Of a stretch of DNA of 64,000 nucleotides, positions 50,547-60,500 are shown piece by piece. Below the pieces are notes generated by a model that was given only the letters and a program-made list of their open reading frames with translations, had not been told where the DNA came from and did no database searches. This DNA comes from Sitta carolinensis (taxonomy: Eukaryota > Chordata > Aves > Passeriformes > Sittidae). Position 1 is the stretch's first letter. Every line of letters begins with the position of its first letter. Made by a program: the position numbers and the translations under genes. The DNA is taken from the NCBI GenBank assembly GCA_032173965.1, contig JAVUNC010000006.1, positions 18,202,028 through 18,266,027 of the forward strand. The letters run 5' to 3'.

Positions 50547-51471
50547 AATGATACCTCCCACGAGCAAAACCTTTCTGGTCAACAACCTGGCTGCAGGGAC
50601 AATGTACGACCTGTGTGTCCTGGCCATCTACGATGATGGGATCACCTCGCTGACGGCCACCAGAGTTGTGGGCTGCACACAGTTCACCACCGAGCAGGAT
50701 TACGTGCGCTGCCACTTCATGCAGTCCCAATTCCTGGGTGGGACCATGATTATCATCATTGGTGGGATCATTGTGGCGTCTGTGCTCGTGTTCATCATCA
50801 TCCTCATGATCCGCTACAAGGTGTGTAACAACAATGGGCAGCAAAAGGCCACCAAGGTCAGCAACGTGTACTCGCAGACGAACGGGGCTCAGATCCAGGG
50901 CTGCAGTGGGGTGCTGTCGCAGTCCATGTCCAAGCAGGCTCTCGGGCACGAGGAGGGCATCCAGTGCTGCAAGGCTGCTAGCGATGGTGTGACGCAGTCA
51001 CCGGACACCGGCTCCAGCCAGGACTCAGCCACCACTACCTCCGCTTTGCCTCCCGCCTGGACTTCCAGCACTTCCCTCTCACAGAAGCAGAAGCGGAAGT
51101 CAGGGCCAAAGCCCGGCAGCGACCCGCAGGGCGAGGCTGGTGGCAGCCCTGAGCCCCAGAACTCGAACAGAAATAACTCCACGGCCCTGCAGTTAGCCAG
51201 CCGCCCGCCCGAGGTGGCCCCCGTGGCCCACACGTACAAAAGAGCACAATCCAAGCCAAGTAAGTTCCTCACGCTGCCGGCCGACGCGTGCCGAGCCAAG
51301 CGCCGGCGGTCGCTGGGCGGCGAGCTGCTGGAGCCCCGCGGCGCCGGCGCCCTGCGCTCCAAACGGAGCATGTCCATGAATGGGATGCTGCTCCAAGCAG
51401 ACTGCGCCGGTGCCGATAGCGGAAAAGCAACTTTCTCCAGTTCTGAGTGGATATTGGAAAGCACTGTGTGA
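50547..51471 (+). CDS. LRFN5: LRFN5 coding exon B: rest of FN3, transmembrane helix, tail with PDZ ligand
   Basis: Begins A|ATG ATA CCT (finishing Arg463) and stays open to TGA at 51469-51471, giving 770 residues with exon A. It encodes the end of FN3 (to about 505), a transmembrane helix about 529-550 (the [19 protein letters not shown] segment), a basic stop-transfer RYK and a long cytoplasmic tail. Homology to remembered human LRFN5 runs through the [11 protein letters not shown] stretch to about Pro700. Beyond that the mammalian protein changes exon, whereas this frame continues for 70 residues resembling the LRFN2/LRFN1 C-terminus: [11 protein letters not shown], then [12 protein letters not shown]. 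The last four residues form a class I PDZ-binding motif (S/T-X-V), which SALM5 is generally said to lack. The part after 51,259 is used only if the internal GTAAGT donor is not spliced. Base composition of the last 200 bp is strikingly GC-rich. Confidence 0.9.
51254..51265 (+). other. LRFN5: Internal splice donor in LRFN5 exon B (alternative C-terminus switch)
   Basis: AGCCAA|GTAAGT puts an ideal GTAAGT donor at 51260, after the first base of codon 701 (phase 1). This is exactly where similarity to the mammalian LRFN5 protein stops. Splicing here would remove the PDZ-ligand tail; ignoring it keeps the tail. The donor is clear in the sequence, its use is inferred. Confidence 0.7.
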
Positions 51472-51476
51472 CCTGC

Positions 51477-51746
51477 TTTTTTTTCTTTTTTCTTTTTTTT
51501 TTTTTTTTTAATTTTTATTTTAACTAAAAACAAAACACCAAACATTGTGTGAAACTCCCTTTCCCGGGGAATTGGATTTGGATGTCCACTGCTGTCTCGC
51601 TGATTAATGGCTTGTTCATGCGGGGTTCTGTATAAGCCACCCAGTGCACATGGGAGGTTGTTAAGTTTTCGTTTGGTTTTATTCAATATCAAAACCGAAG
51701 GCAACATTCAGAGATTAAAAAAAAAAAAAAAAAAAAGGAAAAAAAG
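51477..51746 (+). repeat. Complementary T-rich and A-rich tracts forming a long imperfect hairpin
   Basis: T17-AAT at 51493-51512, preceded by C-T6-C-T8, is complementary to ATT-A20 at 51714-51736, followed by GG-A7-G. Together they give roughly 27 pairs with small bulges around a loop of about 200 bases. In RNA this would bring a U-tract and an A-tract of the same 3' UTR together. Confidence 0.7.
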
Positions 51747-52039
51747 ATTAAGGGGCGAAAAAAAGCACGAAACAGCACCAGTGCCTTCCCTGCTCTAGGA
51801 CTGGCTTCCTGGTTCTGCGGTAGCAGAAAACAAGAGAGAGAGTTTTCACAGAAAAAGCCTTTTATAAAGGAAATGCAATTTCCTCCAAGCTAACAAATAA
51901 CCACTTCTGGATCAATCAGTAAAATGATATTTTTTAAACTGGTCAGACTGTATATTTCTTTTTCGTGACAATGGTGTTGCCTTTGTTTTTAGGCAGATGC
52001 TGTACAGGAGCAACAACGCTGTGTTGTTATGTTGTGTAA

Positions 52040-52045
52040 AATAAA
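52040..52045 (+). terminator. LRFN5: Polyadenylation signal AATAAA (proximal)
   Basis: AATAAA in GTAAAATAAAATATTC, about 570 bp after the read-through stop codon. It is the first canonical signal after the coding exon and would terminate the PDZ-tail form. Confidence 0.6.
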
Positions 52046-55000
52046 ATATTCACTCGGTACGCCAGCCAGCCTTGCGGTGACTGCCCTGCCGGAGCCGGGC
52101 CGGCCCGTGGTGCTGCACAGCTCCCACTGAGGAGCTGGGAGGAGGATGAGGAGGCGCAGGGTGCGGCGTCCATTCCCTTGTGCCAGCCTGGCTGAGCACT
52201 CGGAGGCAGTGGGGTCCCACCCCTGTTCTCCCTGGAAAGGGGCCTGACCACGGAGCACCCGCCCCCCTCGGGGCACATTCCCTGCCCTCAGCCCTGGGGA
52301 GGGAGCGGGCTGGGGCGCCTGGGCTGCAGGGCAGAGCTGGGCAGGACCAGGTGGGCAGGCAGGGCTGCAGTGTCAGGGACACGGCCATTTGGCACCTCGG
52401 GGCTGCTGCTCGGCTGACAGTGGTCATCTCCTGCTGTCCTACGCTTCTGGGGCATATTTCCTCTGATCTTTATGGTTTTATCCAGTTCTTTTCAGTCCCT
52501 GAGTGCATTGAAGGGCCTGGAAGATGATGGTCTCACTTTTAAGCTGATCTTAATTGTGGTGCCTGTGGGATAGAGTGATTTGGGGCCACTCTGTAGGGAC
52601 AGAACCCCACAGCAGTGGGGTGCAAATTTCATTGTGTAGATGGGAGCTGCTCTCATCACTGTAAAGGAAAACCTGCAGTTAATATTAATTTAACTCACAT
52701 GGTCATCATATTCAAATTAGACACAGCTTAACTGAATATTTGAGCATTGTGCATTCTTAGATGCCAAATAACAGGTTCAAGATGGGCTTTGTGGCCATAA
52801 AAGCGAGAGTTCAGTTAAATCTTTTACCCTGTATGCTTGTTCTTGGGGGCACTGTAACTAAGGCAGGTGCCTGAGGCCAGCCTGGCTCCATGCAGGGCAG
52901 CAGCTGGCCCCAGGATAGTTGTGGGGGAACATCTCACAGTGGAACAGCCCTGGCACCCCGTCTCTGCTGCCGGGACTCTGCAGTGCAGGCCTGATGCTCC
53001 TGGCCATTGTGGGTTGCTCTGGGTGATTTTATTGCCTGTCATGGAAGAACAAAGTCAATGAGGGTGGTGTAAAGGACCTAAAAGGAAGAGGCTGCTTCTT
53101 TTTTAGAAACTCTTTTTGCTTCCGTCAGGAAATGTAGAGACCAAATAGGAAACAAAGCCTCAAAATGAGAAAACCCACTTCCTGCTGGAAAAGTTTAAAA
53201 GAAAAAAAAAAAAATAAATCCCTCCTCAGATTGCTCTGGCAACCCGTGAGCACTGCATGAACAGAAGGGAGCTATTAAATAATGTGCTGTCAAGGACAGG
53301 GGTGGTCTGTCCACGGTCTGGCAGTCTGATGACAAGGGCTTTGCCTGGAGTGGGTCAAACATGAAGGTCTGAGCCCCAGTGAGGGACTGTGCTGGCAGAG
53401 GCACCTTCTCCCCCACACTGAGGTAGAGGGAGCATGTCAGATGTTTGCTGTGGAGTGGTTGGGTTTAATCATGCATTTTAAAAGCATCAAATGAAAATGC
53501 CTTTATATGTTGTCTAAAACTGGACCTAAATCTGTGTGATATTTTATGAAAGTGCTAAAATACTAATGGTGTCTTGTGGTTTAAGGAAGTTTATTTTTAT
53601 ATTTGTAATTTTTCACTCGAAGGAATAATTTTCTAAGCACTGCAGCTGATGTTGCGTCCATGGTGCCTCTGTGTCAAGCAGTGTATGGGGACCATGTGGC
53701 CCTGTGTTTGGTTTGATTCTCTGCTGATAGTGTGGGAAAGGGGATCTGGGCAGCCAGAGGTTCCCCTCGTACCAGCTTCTCTCCCTGGCTGAGAGGATCA
53801 TCCCTTGGGAATGCCCTGGCCATGGAATCATCTGTTCCCACTGGAATAACTGTGCAGCGGGACGTTTTGTTTTATTCAGTCTTGATTCAAAGTGTGGGAA
53901 ACCTCATGGAGGAGGAAATTCTCTGTCCTTTCTGTTCTGCAAAAACCATAGGTTGCCAACTGAGTGAGACGGGAAAAGTGCTGAGATGCTCCTGGATCAG
54001 AATAACATCAGGTTATTTCCCCCAGAATGGAATAGCTGCTCACCGTAGGAGGTGATGCTGTGGGGGGTGTGATGTGCTGTGGCCCCAGCATCACCCCCAG
54101 CTGTAGAGGGGTCTGCAAGGACATGAGCCCAAGGTCCTTCCCTGCCCCTCAGGCATTACCTGCCTGCAGCTGGCTCTGTGTGCTCCTGCTCGGCTACAGA
54201 TTATCTGAGATTTTAGCCATGAGAGGGTCTTTACTCACAGGCTCTGGTGGAGGAGAAACTACTTCAGAAAGTTCTCAGCTGTTACTGCAGTGGCTGGAAC
54301 ACAGTGGTGTGCCCAGGCCATCTCTGGAGATGGGGCTGTGTGAGGGGCTGCTGTGGCTGTGCCTGGACGAGGAGCTGGGTGCTGTGCTGTGTCTCTCATG
54401 TCTCTGCTGCCTTCGCGCAGCGTGCAGGCCTGTCCTTACTGTGAGAACGCGGTGCTCTGCAGCCACGGAGAGGGAGCTGCAGAGCACAGCCATGTGTCCT
54501 GTGCATGGCAGAGGGGACACAGCTCCTGGGTGTCCGCTGCTCCGGCTAGGCAGGGCCCGGCACCACCGGGGCATGGCACCTGCCTGAGAGCTCCTGCCCA
54601 GGCCCTGGCATGAGCTGCTCTGGTCCCTGCTGGCAGCAGAGCAGCTGGAGGCTGGGTGCCAGTGGCACAGGGATGCTCCTGCCTCCCAGGGACCATGACA
54701 GCCCTGCTGGGCACCGCTGCAGGAGCATCCCAGACCGGTGGAGTGGCACAGAGCTGTGGCAGGTGGACAGTCCTGTGCAGCTGTGTGTGCCCTCTGGAAA
54801 GAGCAGTGGGGCCCTTCGTGTGCCATGGCAAGGCTGTACCTGAAGCCGTGGTGGGCACCCAGCACAGAGAGGGACACGCTGCTTCCTTGGGAATGGCTTC
54901 AAACCAGGACTAATGGCTCCAGCTCCTACCAGGACCACTTCTCTTCCCATCAGGCAAGGGGAAGCAGAGCTTCAGCGACATGGGAGCTTTGGCAGTACTG

Positions 55001-56527
55001 GGGCCTGAGCAGTGCCACTTGCAGTGGTCACACCTGTAAGTATGGTGATCATTCAGGAGCATTCACCTCCCTGCTCCAGGGTGCTGTTGCCCACTCAGGG
55101 TGCACCATTGCTGCCCAGAAGCTGCAGTAGCAGCAGCAGCCCAGTTGCATGGTGCCTTCTGGCAGTAGTTTGAATGTTGGTCAGAGTTCTGATTAGAGAG
55201 CAGCAAACTGTGGCCAGTCCATGGGTCCTGCTTACAAATAACGTGAGTCTCCCATTTACCCTTTGCAAATGCCTCTCTGTGTGTCTGGCTGTGTGTTGGG
55301 GTGCTGGGCCTGGGGCAGAGCCTGTGCTGCCTGATCACGCCATGCTGGGGTCATCACCCACCACAGCCCTTTGGCCCATTCCAGGGCTCCCTGAAGGCCA
55401 AGCAGCATGTCCTTGGCCACCGGTTCTGTGGTTCTGCACCCCTGTGACTGTGGCATTGCCCTGGGGAGATCAGGCATGGCAGAGGGGTCTGGCTGGTGCT
55501 CAGCAGCAGCTTGTCCACCTTTCACTGCCGGCTGCAGGCAGGTGCTCAGTAGCAAGGACAGCGAGGTCTGTGAGCAGGAGCAGCTGTGGGGCCTGTGCCC
55601 TGTCCCTGCCTGGAGGGTGGCTGAGGCCTGGCTGTCAGGCACAGACCCCACGGAGCAGGCTCATGCTGTGGTGCCCGGCACAGCACCCACAGCCCGCACC
55701 TGTGACACCAGCCAGCAAAAGGTGAATCCTGCTGGCTGTGTGGCTGTGGATTCTAATGAATAGATTCATTCACAAGAGCCAGTGTGAAGGCTGCTTCTGG
55801 AAAGAAAGGGAAGCTTGGCTTGGAAGGAAGGAAACTTGAAAGGGAAGGAGCGAATGCGGCACATGGCTGGCTGCAAACCCCACATCAGGGACTGTGTATT
55901 AAAATGAACGGAATAAACTCCAGGTTTTGTGGTGCTGTGTCACTTCTGGTCATCTCAAGAACGGCCCTTTAGAAGTGTCTGGGTCAGGAATCTGAAAGGT
56001 GAGCCCAGGCTGGTGTGCCTGGCTTGGTGTGAACTGTTTTTCGTCCTGAACTGCCAGGTTGCTGGTCTGGAGGCACCCGCAGTGCTGTGTGCAAGCTGCG
56101 CCCTCTCCTCTGCAGGGGAAATTCCCACTGGGAGAGGGAATGAGGAAGACCAGCCAGAGTTGGAGCCCAGCCACTTGGTGGGCACACAGGGACCCCCACC
56201 TGATCTAAGCCTGGGCTCCCCTTGGCCAATGTGTAGTCTGGGGCTGTAACTCACAGCAGTTTAAAGTGAAGATGAGTTTAAAGTGGTGCCTGATTGGTAT
56301 TTGCATATAGCAGTGGCACATCTGCACTCCCTGGGGTAGGGTGGGGCTGTGCAGTGAGATCAGGTGAGGTGGTGGAACAACTGCCCCTGCCGTGGGCAAA
56401 GGCTTGGCCTGTGCAAGGGCAGGAACATATCTAGAAAGTGTTGAAGTCTCTGGTTCTGGAACAATGAGCTTTGCTGTTTCTGTTGGGGGTTTTAGTGGTT
56501 GTCCTATTAGTTGAATTTTCCCTGAAG

Positions 56528-56545
56528 CAGCAGCAGCAGCAGCAG
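56528..56545 (+). repeat. Short (CAG)6 repeat
   Basis: Six consecutive CAG triplets preceded by CCTGAAG and followed by TAG. It is not within a recognised coding frame. Confidence 0.85.
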
Positions 56546-56617
56546 TAGTGCTGTGCCTGCACTCCTTGATGGTGACAAGACTTGTGGCAGAGGTGTGGGT
56601 GGGGACATTGGCTACTG

Positions 56618-56665
56618 TTAGCCCTGTCTCCTGTTATCCCAGTCTCCCTTTAGCCCAGTCTCCTG
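56618..56665 (+). repeat. 16-bp tandem repeat, 3 copies
   Basis: Three units of the pattern TTAGCCCAGTCTCCTG, the first with CCCTG for CCCAG and the second with TTAT and a final CCCT. They align without gaps. Confidence 0.7.
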
Positions 56666-56976
56666 TTAGCTGCCCTGCTCTGCTGCCCCAGGCCCTGCAG
56701 TGCACGTGGCACCAAGACAGTGGGTGCAGGGCTGAGGACAGGGTCTGCTGCTGCTTCCTGCCCAGGCTGGCTCTGTGGCAGCTTCTGGGACCCTTGGTGC
56801 AGTGCCCAGCTGGTTGTGCAGCACTTTTGGGATCATCAGTAGGTGCTGTGCCCAGGCTGGCCCCAGGGCAGCTCATGGGGCTGTTGGTGTGGTCCCACAT
56901 CAGCATGGCTTTGGCCATGGGGAGGCTGATGCTGCTCCTCATCCCCTCACTCTCTCTGTTCTGTCTCTTTGTGCAG

Positions 56977-57400
56977 AAGCCGGGGCCTCTCTGCAGGACA
57001 CCAGCCCTTCTGCACTCCCTGAAAACGTTGCCACTGATGTTCTTACTCGTCAGAAAACAATACGGTTCCAACTCTCCGAGGACTGACGTGCTGCACCGCA
57101 CTCACCCCACCGAAACCTTTACTTGAAGCTGCAGCCGAGGCCGCGTGGCCGTCAAGGTTGGCTGCCTGGATAAACTGTCTTCCCCCCTCACAGGTTTCCT
57201 ATCTCCCATCTGCCACTTAAAGTCTAAAATACCTGTTTTTTCTGGTGTCCAAGGTTTTTATAACTAAAAATTATGATGAAAAATCTGGTGACAACAGCTG
57301 CAGTCCCAGATCATGTTCCATGTCACCAGTGGTGAGGTCACGAGCTGTAAACATGGTAGCTTCCATCACCTGAACAAATAAATGTTTTACTATAATGGTA
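56977..57400 (+). CDS. Candidate alternative terminal exon of LRFN5 (PDZ-less C-terminus)
   Basis: A long pyrimidine tract (CCCCTCACTCTCTCTGTTCT to CTTTGTGCAG) gives a very good acceptor with AG at 56975-56976. The exon begins AA|GCC, so joined to the phase 1 donor at 51260 it forms a Lys codon. It then reads 35 residues, starting AGASLQDTSPSALPENVA and ending TIRFQLSED, to a TGA at 57084-57086. An AATAAA follows at 57377 with a TG-rich stretch after it. The resulting protein would be 736 residues with no PDZ motif. I do not recognise the peptide, and it does not match the remembered human LRFN5 ending, so it may be lineage-specific, belong to another transcript, or be chance. Confidence 0.3.
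57377..57382 (+). terminator. Polyadenylation signal AATAAA (distal)
   Basis: AATAAA in GAACAAATAAATG, 290 bp after the stop of the candidate terminal exon and followed by a TG-rich stretch (TATGGGCATGTTGGTTG) of the kind found downstream of cleavage sites. Confidence 0.45.
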
Positions 57401-57451
57401 TGGGCATGTTGGTTGATCCACGGGGTTGTGCCTTGGAGGTTGGTTGATCCA

Positions 57452-57556
57452 GAGAGGCCCCATGCTGCCTGGAGTTTGTGCCCACAGAGGGACCCCATGC
57501 TGCCCAGGGTCCATGGCCATGGAGAGGCCCCATACTGCCCAGGGTCCACTCAGCCC
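57452..57556 (+). repeat. 35-bp tandem repeat, 3 copies
   Basis: Three gap-free 35-bp units (57452, 57487 and 57522) each contain GAGAGGCCCCAT or GAGGGACCCCAT followed by CTGCC. Just upstream TTGGTTGATCC also occurs twice about 30 bp apart. It is a local duplication with no recognised function. Confidence 0.75.
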
Positions 57557-60500
57557 AGCTGTGTGAGGTTGGGCTGGGCACTGCAGCGAGTGATGGTGGG
57601 TGATTCCTGTCTCTGAGTGGAAGAGCAGTGAGCTGTGCCCAGCTGGTTCAGGCAGCTGTGCCACCAGGGATCTGCCTGGCTTTGCCCCTTGGTTCTGGGC
57701 AGTGACACAGGCTTGGGCAGAGGGAGCCCCATCTGCCCTAGGGGGAAAGCCCTGTGGCACCAGGGTGCTGCCTCAGAGAGCCCGCCTTCCCTGTGCCAGG
57801 AGGTCAGCCTGGGCTGTGGTGGGTGACAGCGCTGCAGGTGTCTCCAGCACCGTGTGCCAGGAGTGCCATGGGGCAGGCAAAGCACTGAGCACAGTGTGCT
57901 AGGAGCTCTGGGGCAGTGTCAGCCCCAACAGGAAACAAGGGTGGGGGAACTGGCATGGGACTCTCTCATGCTGCCCCAGTCCTTCAGCCTTGCCTTGCTC
58001 CTCTAACTAAAGACCAAAGGAGTTTTCAGATTTATTTTTTTTTTGTCCCTTGTCAGCATTCCATCTGTCTCACAGATACAATTAGAGCTTTCTCAGAACC
58101 ACAATGAATCAGCCAGCCTTAACATAAACTCAGGAGAACAGATCACAGCTCTGGTAAGTGTGTCTTGTCACCAGGACTGAAACTACCCAGATGGGGCTCT
58201 CCTGGGGCCACCTCTCCTTGTGGAGTCTGGTCCCACTGCTGGCCCCTGTCCTGCTGTGCTGAGGATGGACCTCAGCTGGGGCAGCTGGCTAAGTGACTTT
58301 CCCATGGCTCATCTGTACCAGCAGAGACATCAGCATCTCCCCAGAACACACCAGACCATGGAGGATAGGCTGAGCTGAGCCAGGAGCATCACCCATCAGG
58401 GCCCCTCCTGTGCTTCCTCTTCTGATGCTGCAGAGGCAGGATTCACCCCATGACATTGGCAAGAAGACCCCAGCTTGGCACCCAAGGCTCGTGCCTGTGT
58501 GCAAATTCAGTACTGGTCTGGCCCCACAGACCCTGGGGGAGACGCTCCATGATTCATCCCGTGATGAGCTCCAGCCATGCCGAGTGGGGACTGCAAGGGG
58601 AAAAGCTTTGATCAGGAGTTGGATCATCATCACTCCTTTCCCCACAAAGCCTGAGCAGTGATGATTCTGGCGCTGCACACAACCTGGATTTCATGTGGAT
58701 TATAGTAAGAGCAGGTATTGCTCTTCTCTTTCCTTTCCTTGCTGTGCAGTGCAAATGGAGTTTAAATTCTGGAAGAGACTGAGCCCCATATAAACTACTC
58801 TTCAATAAAATGTTCAGTTGAGGCCACTGACCCATCCCTCTCTCTCTGCAGGTTGGAGTGACTCCCCCAGTGAAGTTCAGGACAATTGACCTTCCTTGGA
58901 GTAAGCAGGTGACACAGGTCTGCAAAGCAGCCGGGCAGAGCAAATACATGACCCAGGTGTGTGAGGTACAGGAATAGCAGAGGCTGCTTCTTCCTTCTAG
59001 CATCCTGCATTCCACTGTGTAGCTGCCAGAACCCTTGTTACACCGATGTGCTCCAACTGCACAGACCACATCCATGCTAAGAATTTCATTCCACATTACT
59101 GTCCTGTTATTCCCCTCATTCAGTGGCTCCAATTTCAGGCTTCCATGCACAGAGCAGAGCTACTTTCCCTTGCTGATTCCTTTCTCTGTCCTTTTAATTA
59201 ATTGTCAAGATAAGTTCCATGTGTCCCTTTGATGTTAACTGGAAATCCAGCTTTCATGGGGCAAAATTCACTGCAGTCCTGAGTCAGATTTTGGGAAAAA
59301 ACCCTTGGAAGTCTGAGGAGTAGAGTGTGCTTTCTTGTGTGGTGCTGTGAGTGATCCTCTTGTTGTGCAAGAAGTAGGGGCTGCTCTGCCCAGGATGGCA
59401 TTTCATCCATAAAGGATTTAGAGGAACATGAACAAGCAAAAGTGACCTGTTTTGAGATCTAGAACTTGGAAATTTACTGAAGAATCATGCAAATCATCTC
59501 TTTTGCTAAAGATGAAGGGAATTCTCAGAATTCCAGGCTCAGAAACAGCACTTCCTTGTCTCCCAGTGTGTCTTCACCAGTGTCCCATGCCAGTGGTGGG
59601 CTCCTTCCCAGGTGGGCACTGTGAGGCTTCAGGGACTTCTTCATGAGTGGCCCCATGGGCCTGACCCTGCTCAGCAGCCACTGACTCACCACTGATGCTC
59701 ATCACAGGGAGTGAGTGGATTATTACAGGAGTTGCTTCTCCTTAGGTTACCAAAGGCCAGGAAATTACTATAGGCACTGAGGATGGATGGTGGCCAGGTT
59801 CCAGGGGGGAGCATCTGCCCTCGTTGGGGTTTTTTGTTTGCTTTTAATCTCATGGAAGAGTTGCGAAGCCATGGAAGCACTTCCAGGCAGCACATCCCAG
59901 TAGCTCAGGATATCTGGGTCTTGGGGCACCATGGAGGCTGCTCCTCTGGTGTGTTGCCAGCTGGGCAGGGGATGTGGTCATGTAGGAGCTGTGTTTGCTG
60001 CAATCTGGGACTTCTAGAGGCATTTTCATAGAACAAGACAAGTAGAGGTGGCAGATGAGGGCAAGCTAATTGCAGGGCACTTAGGCGGACTCCGGGGTGT
60101 GAAAAATGCTCAGCTGGGCATGTCCTGCTCAGTGGGGAACAGCAGACTGGGAGAAGTGGCACCGACCTTCCTAATGGCACAAGGAGGCTGGAGACACCCT
60201 GAAAGAGCCTTCCTTGGAGCAGTCTCACCGTGTGCCTGCAGGTTCAGGGGCTGGGGCAAGAGCTCTGCACTGTTGGAGTCCCGGAGCTGCCAAGGACAGG
60301 CACAGACAAAAGCAAACGCGTCCCCCCAGGTGTCCCCTGGCACAGACACTAGAGGAGTTTTGAGGCCAGTGGGAAAAAGTATTGATGGTGGGTCGCCCCT
60401 TGAGAGATCACAGTTTCTTGTCATTTTTTTCCATAAATTCTCTTGTGTACACAGGAGCAGGGCTGGTTCAGCATTGGCACACTCCATAGGATGACATCTC

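Larger units (their letters stand above)
51472..52065 (+). other. LRFN5: 3' UTR of the read-through LRFN5 transcript
   Basis: After the TGA lies an AT-rich non-coding stretch with a long T tract (51477-51509) and an A tract (51717-51736) that are complementary to each other. It ends near the AATAAA at 52040-52045. No other coding frame is seen. The end point is an estimate 15-25 bases after the signal. Confidence 0.65.
52066..56976 (+). other. Non-coding stretch after the proximal LRFN5 3' end
   Basis: No recognised coding exon. If the 51260 donor is used, this is the last part of an intron to 56976. It includes an A-rich AATAAA-containing tract near 53200, short tandem repeats near 56.5-56.7 kb and GC-moderate unique sequence. 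Open frames at about 54.1-55.8 kb are Cys/Ser/Trp-rich, overlap on both strands and match nothing I know. The mammalian LRFN5 terminal exon was not found here. Confidence 0.5.

Noticed and set aside
48159..51471. Assignment to LRFN2 because the tail ends ESTV
   Set aside because: The ectodomain, transmembrane and proximal tail follow LRFN5 almost residue for residue and differ strongly from LRFN2. Only the last 40 or so residues resemble LRFN2 and LRFN1.
54060..55763. Overlapping open frames of 130-200 codons on both strands
   Set aside because: No domain, no homology I recognise, Cys/Ser/Trp/Leu-biased composition from CTG/CAG-rich DNA, and no good splice framework.
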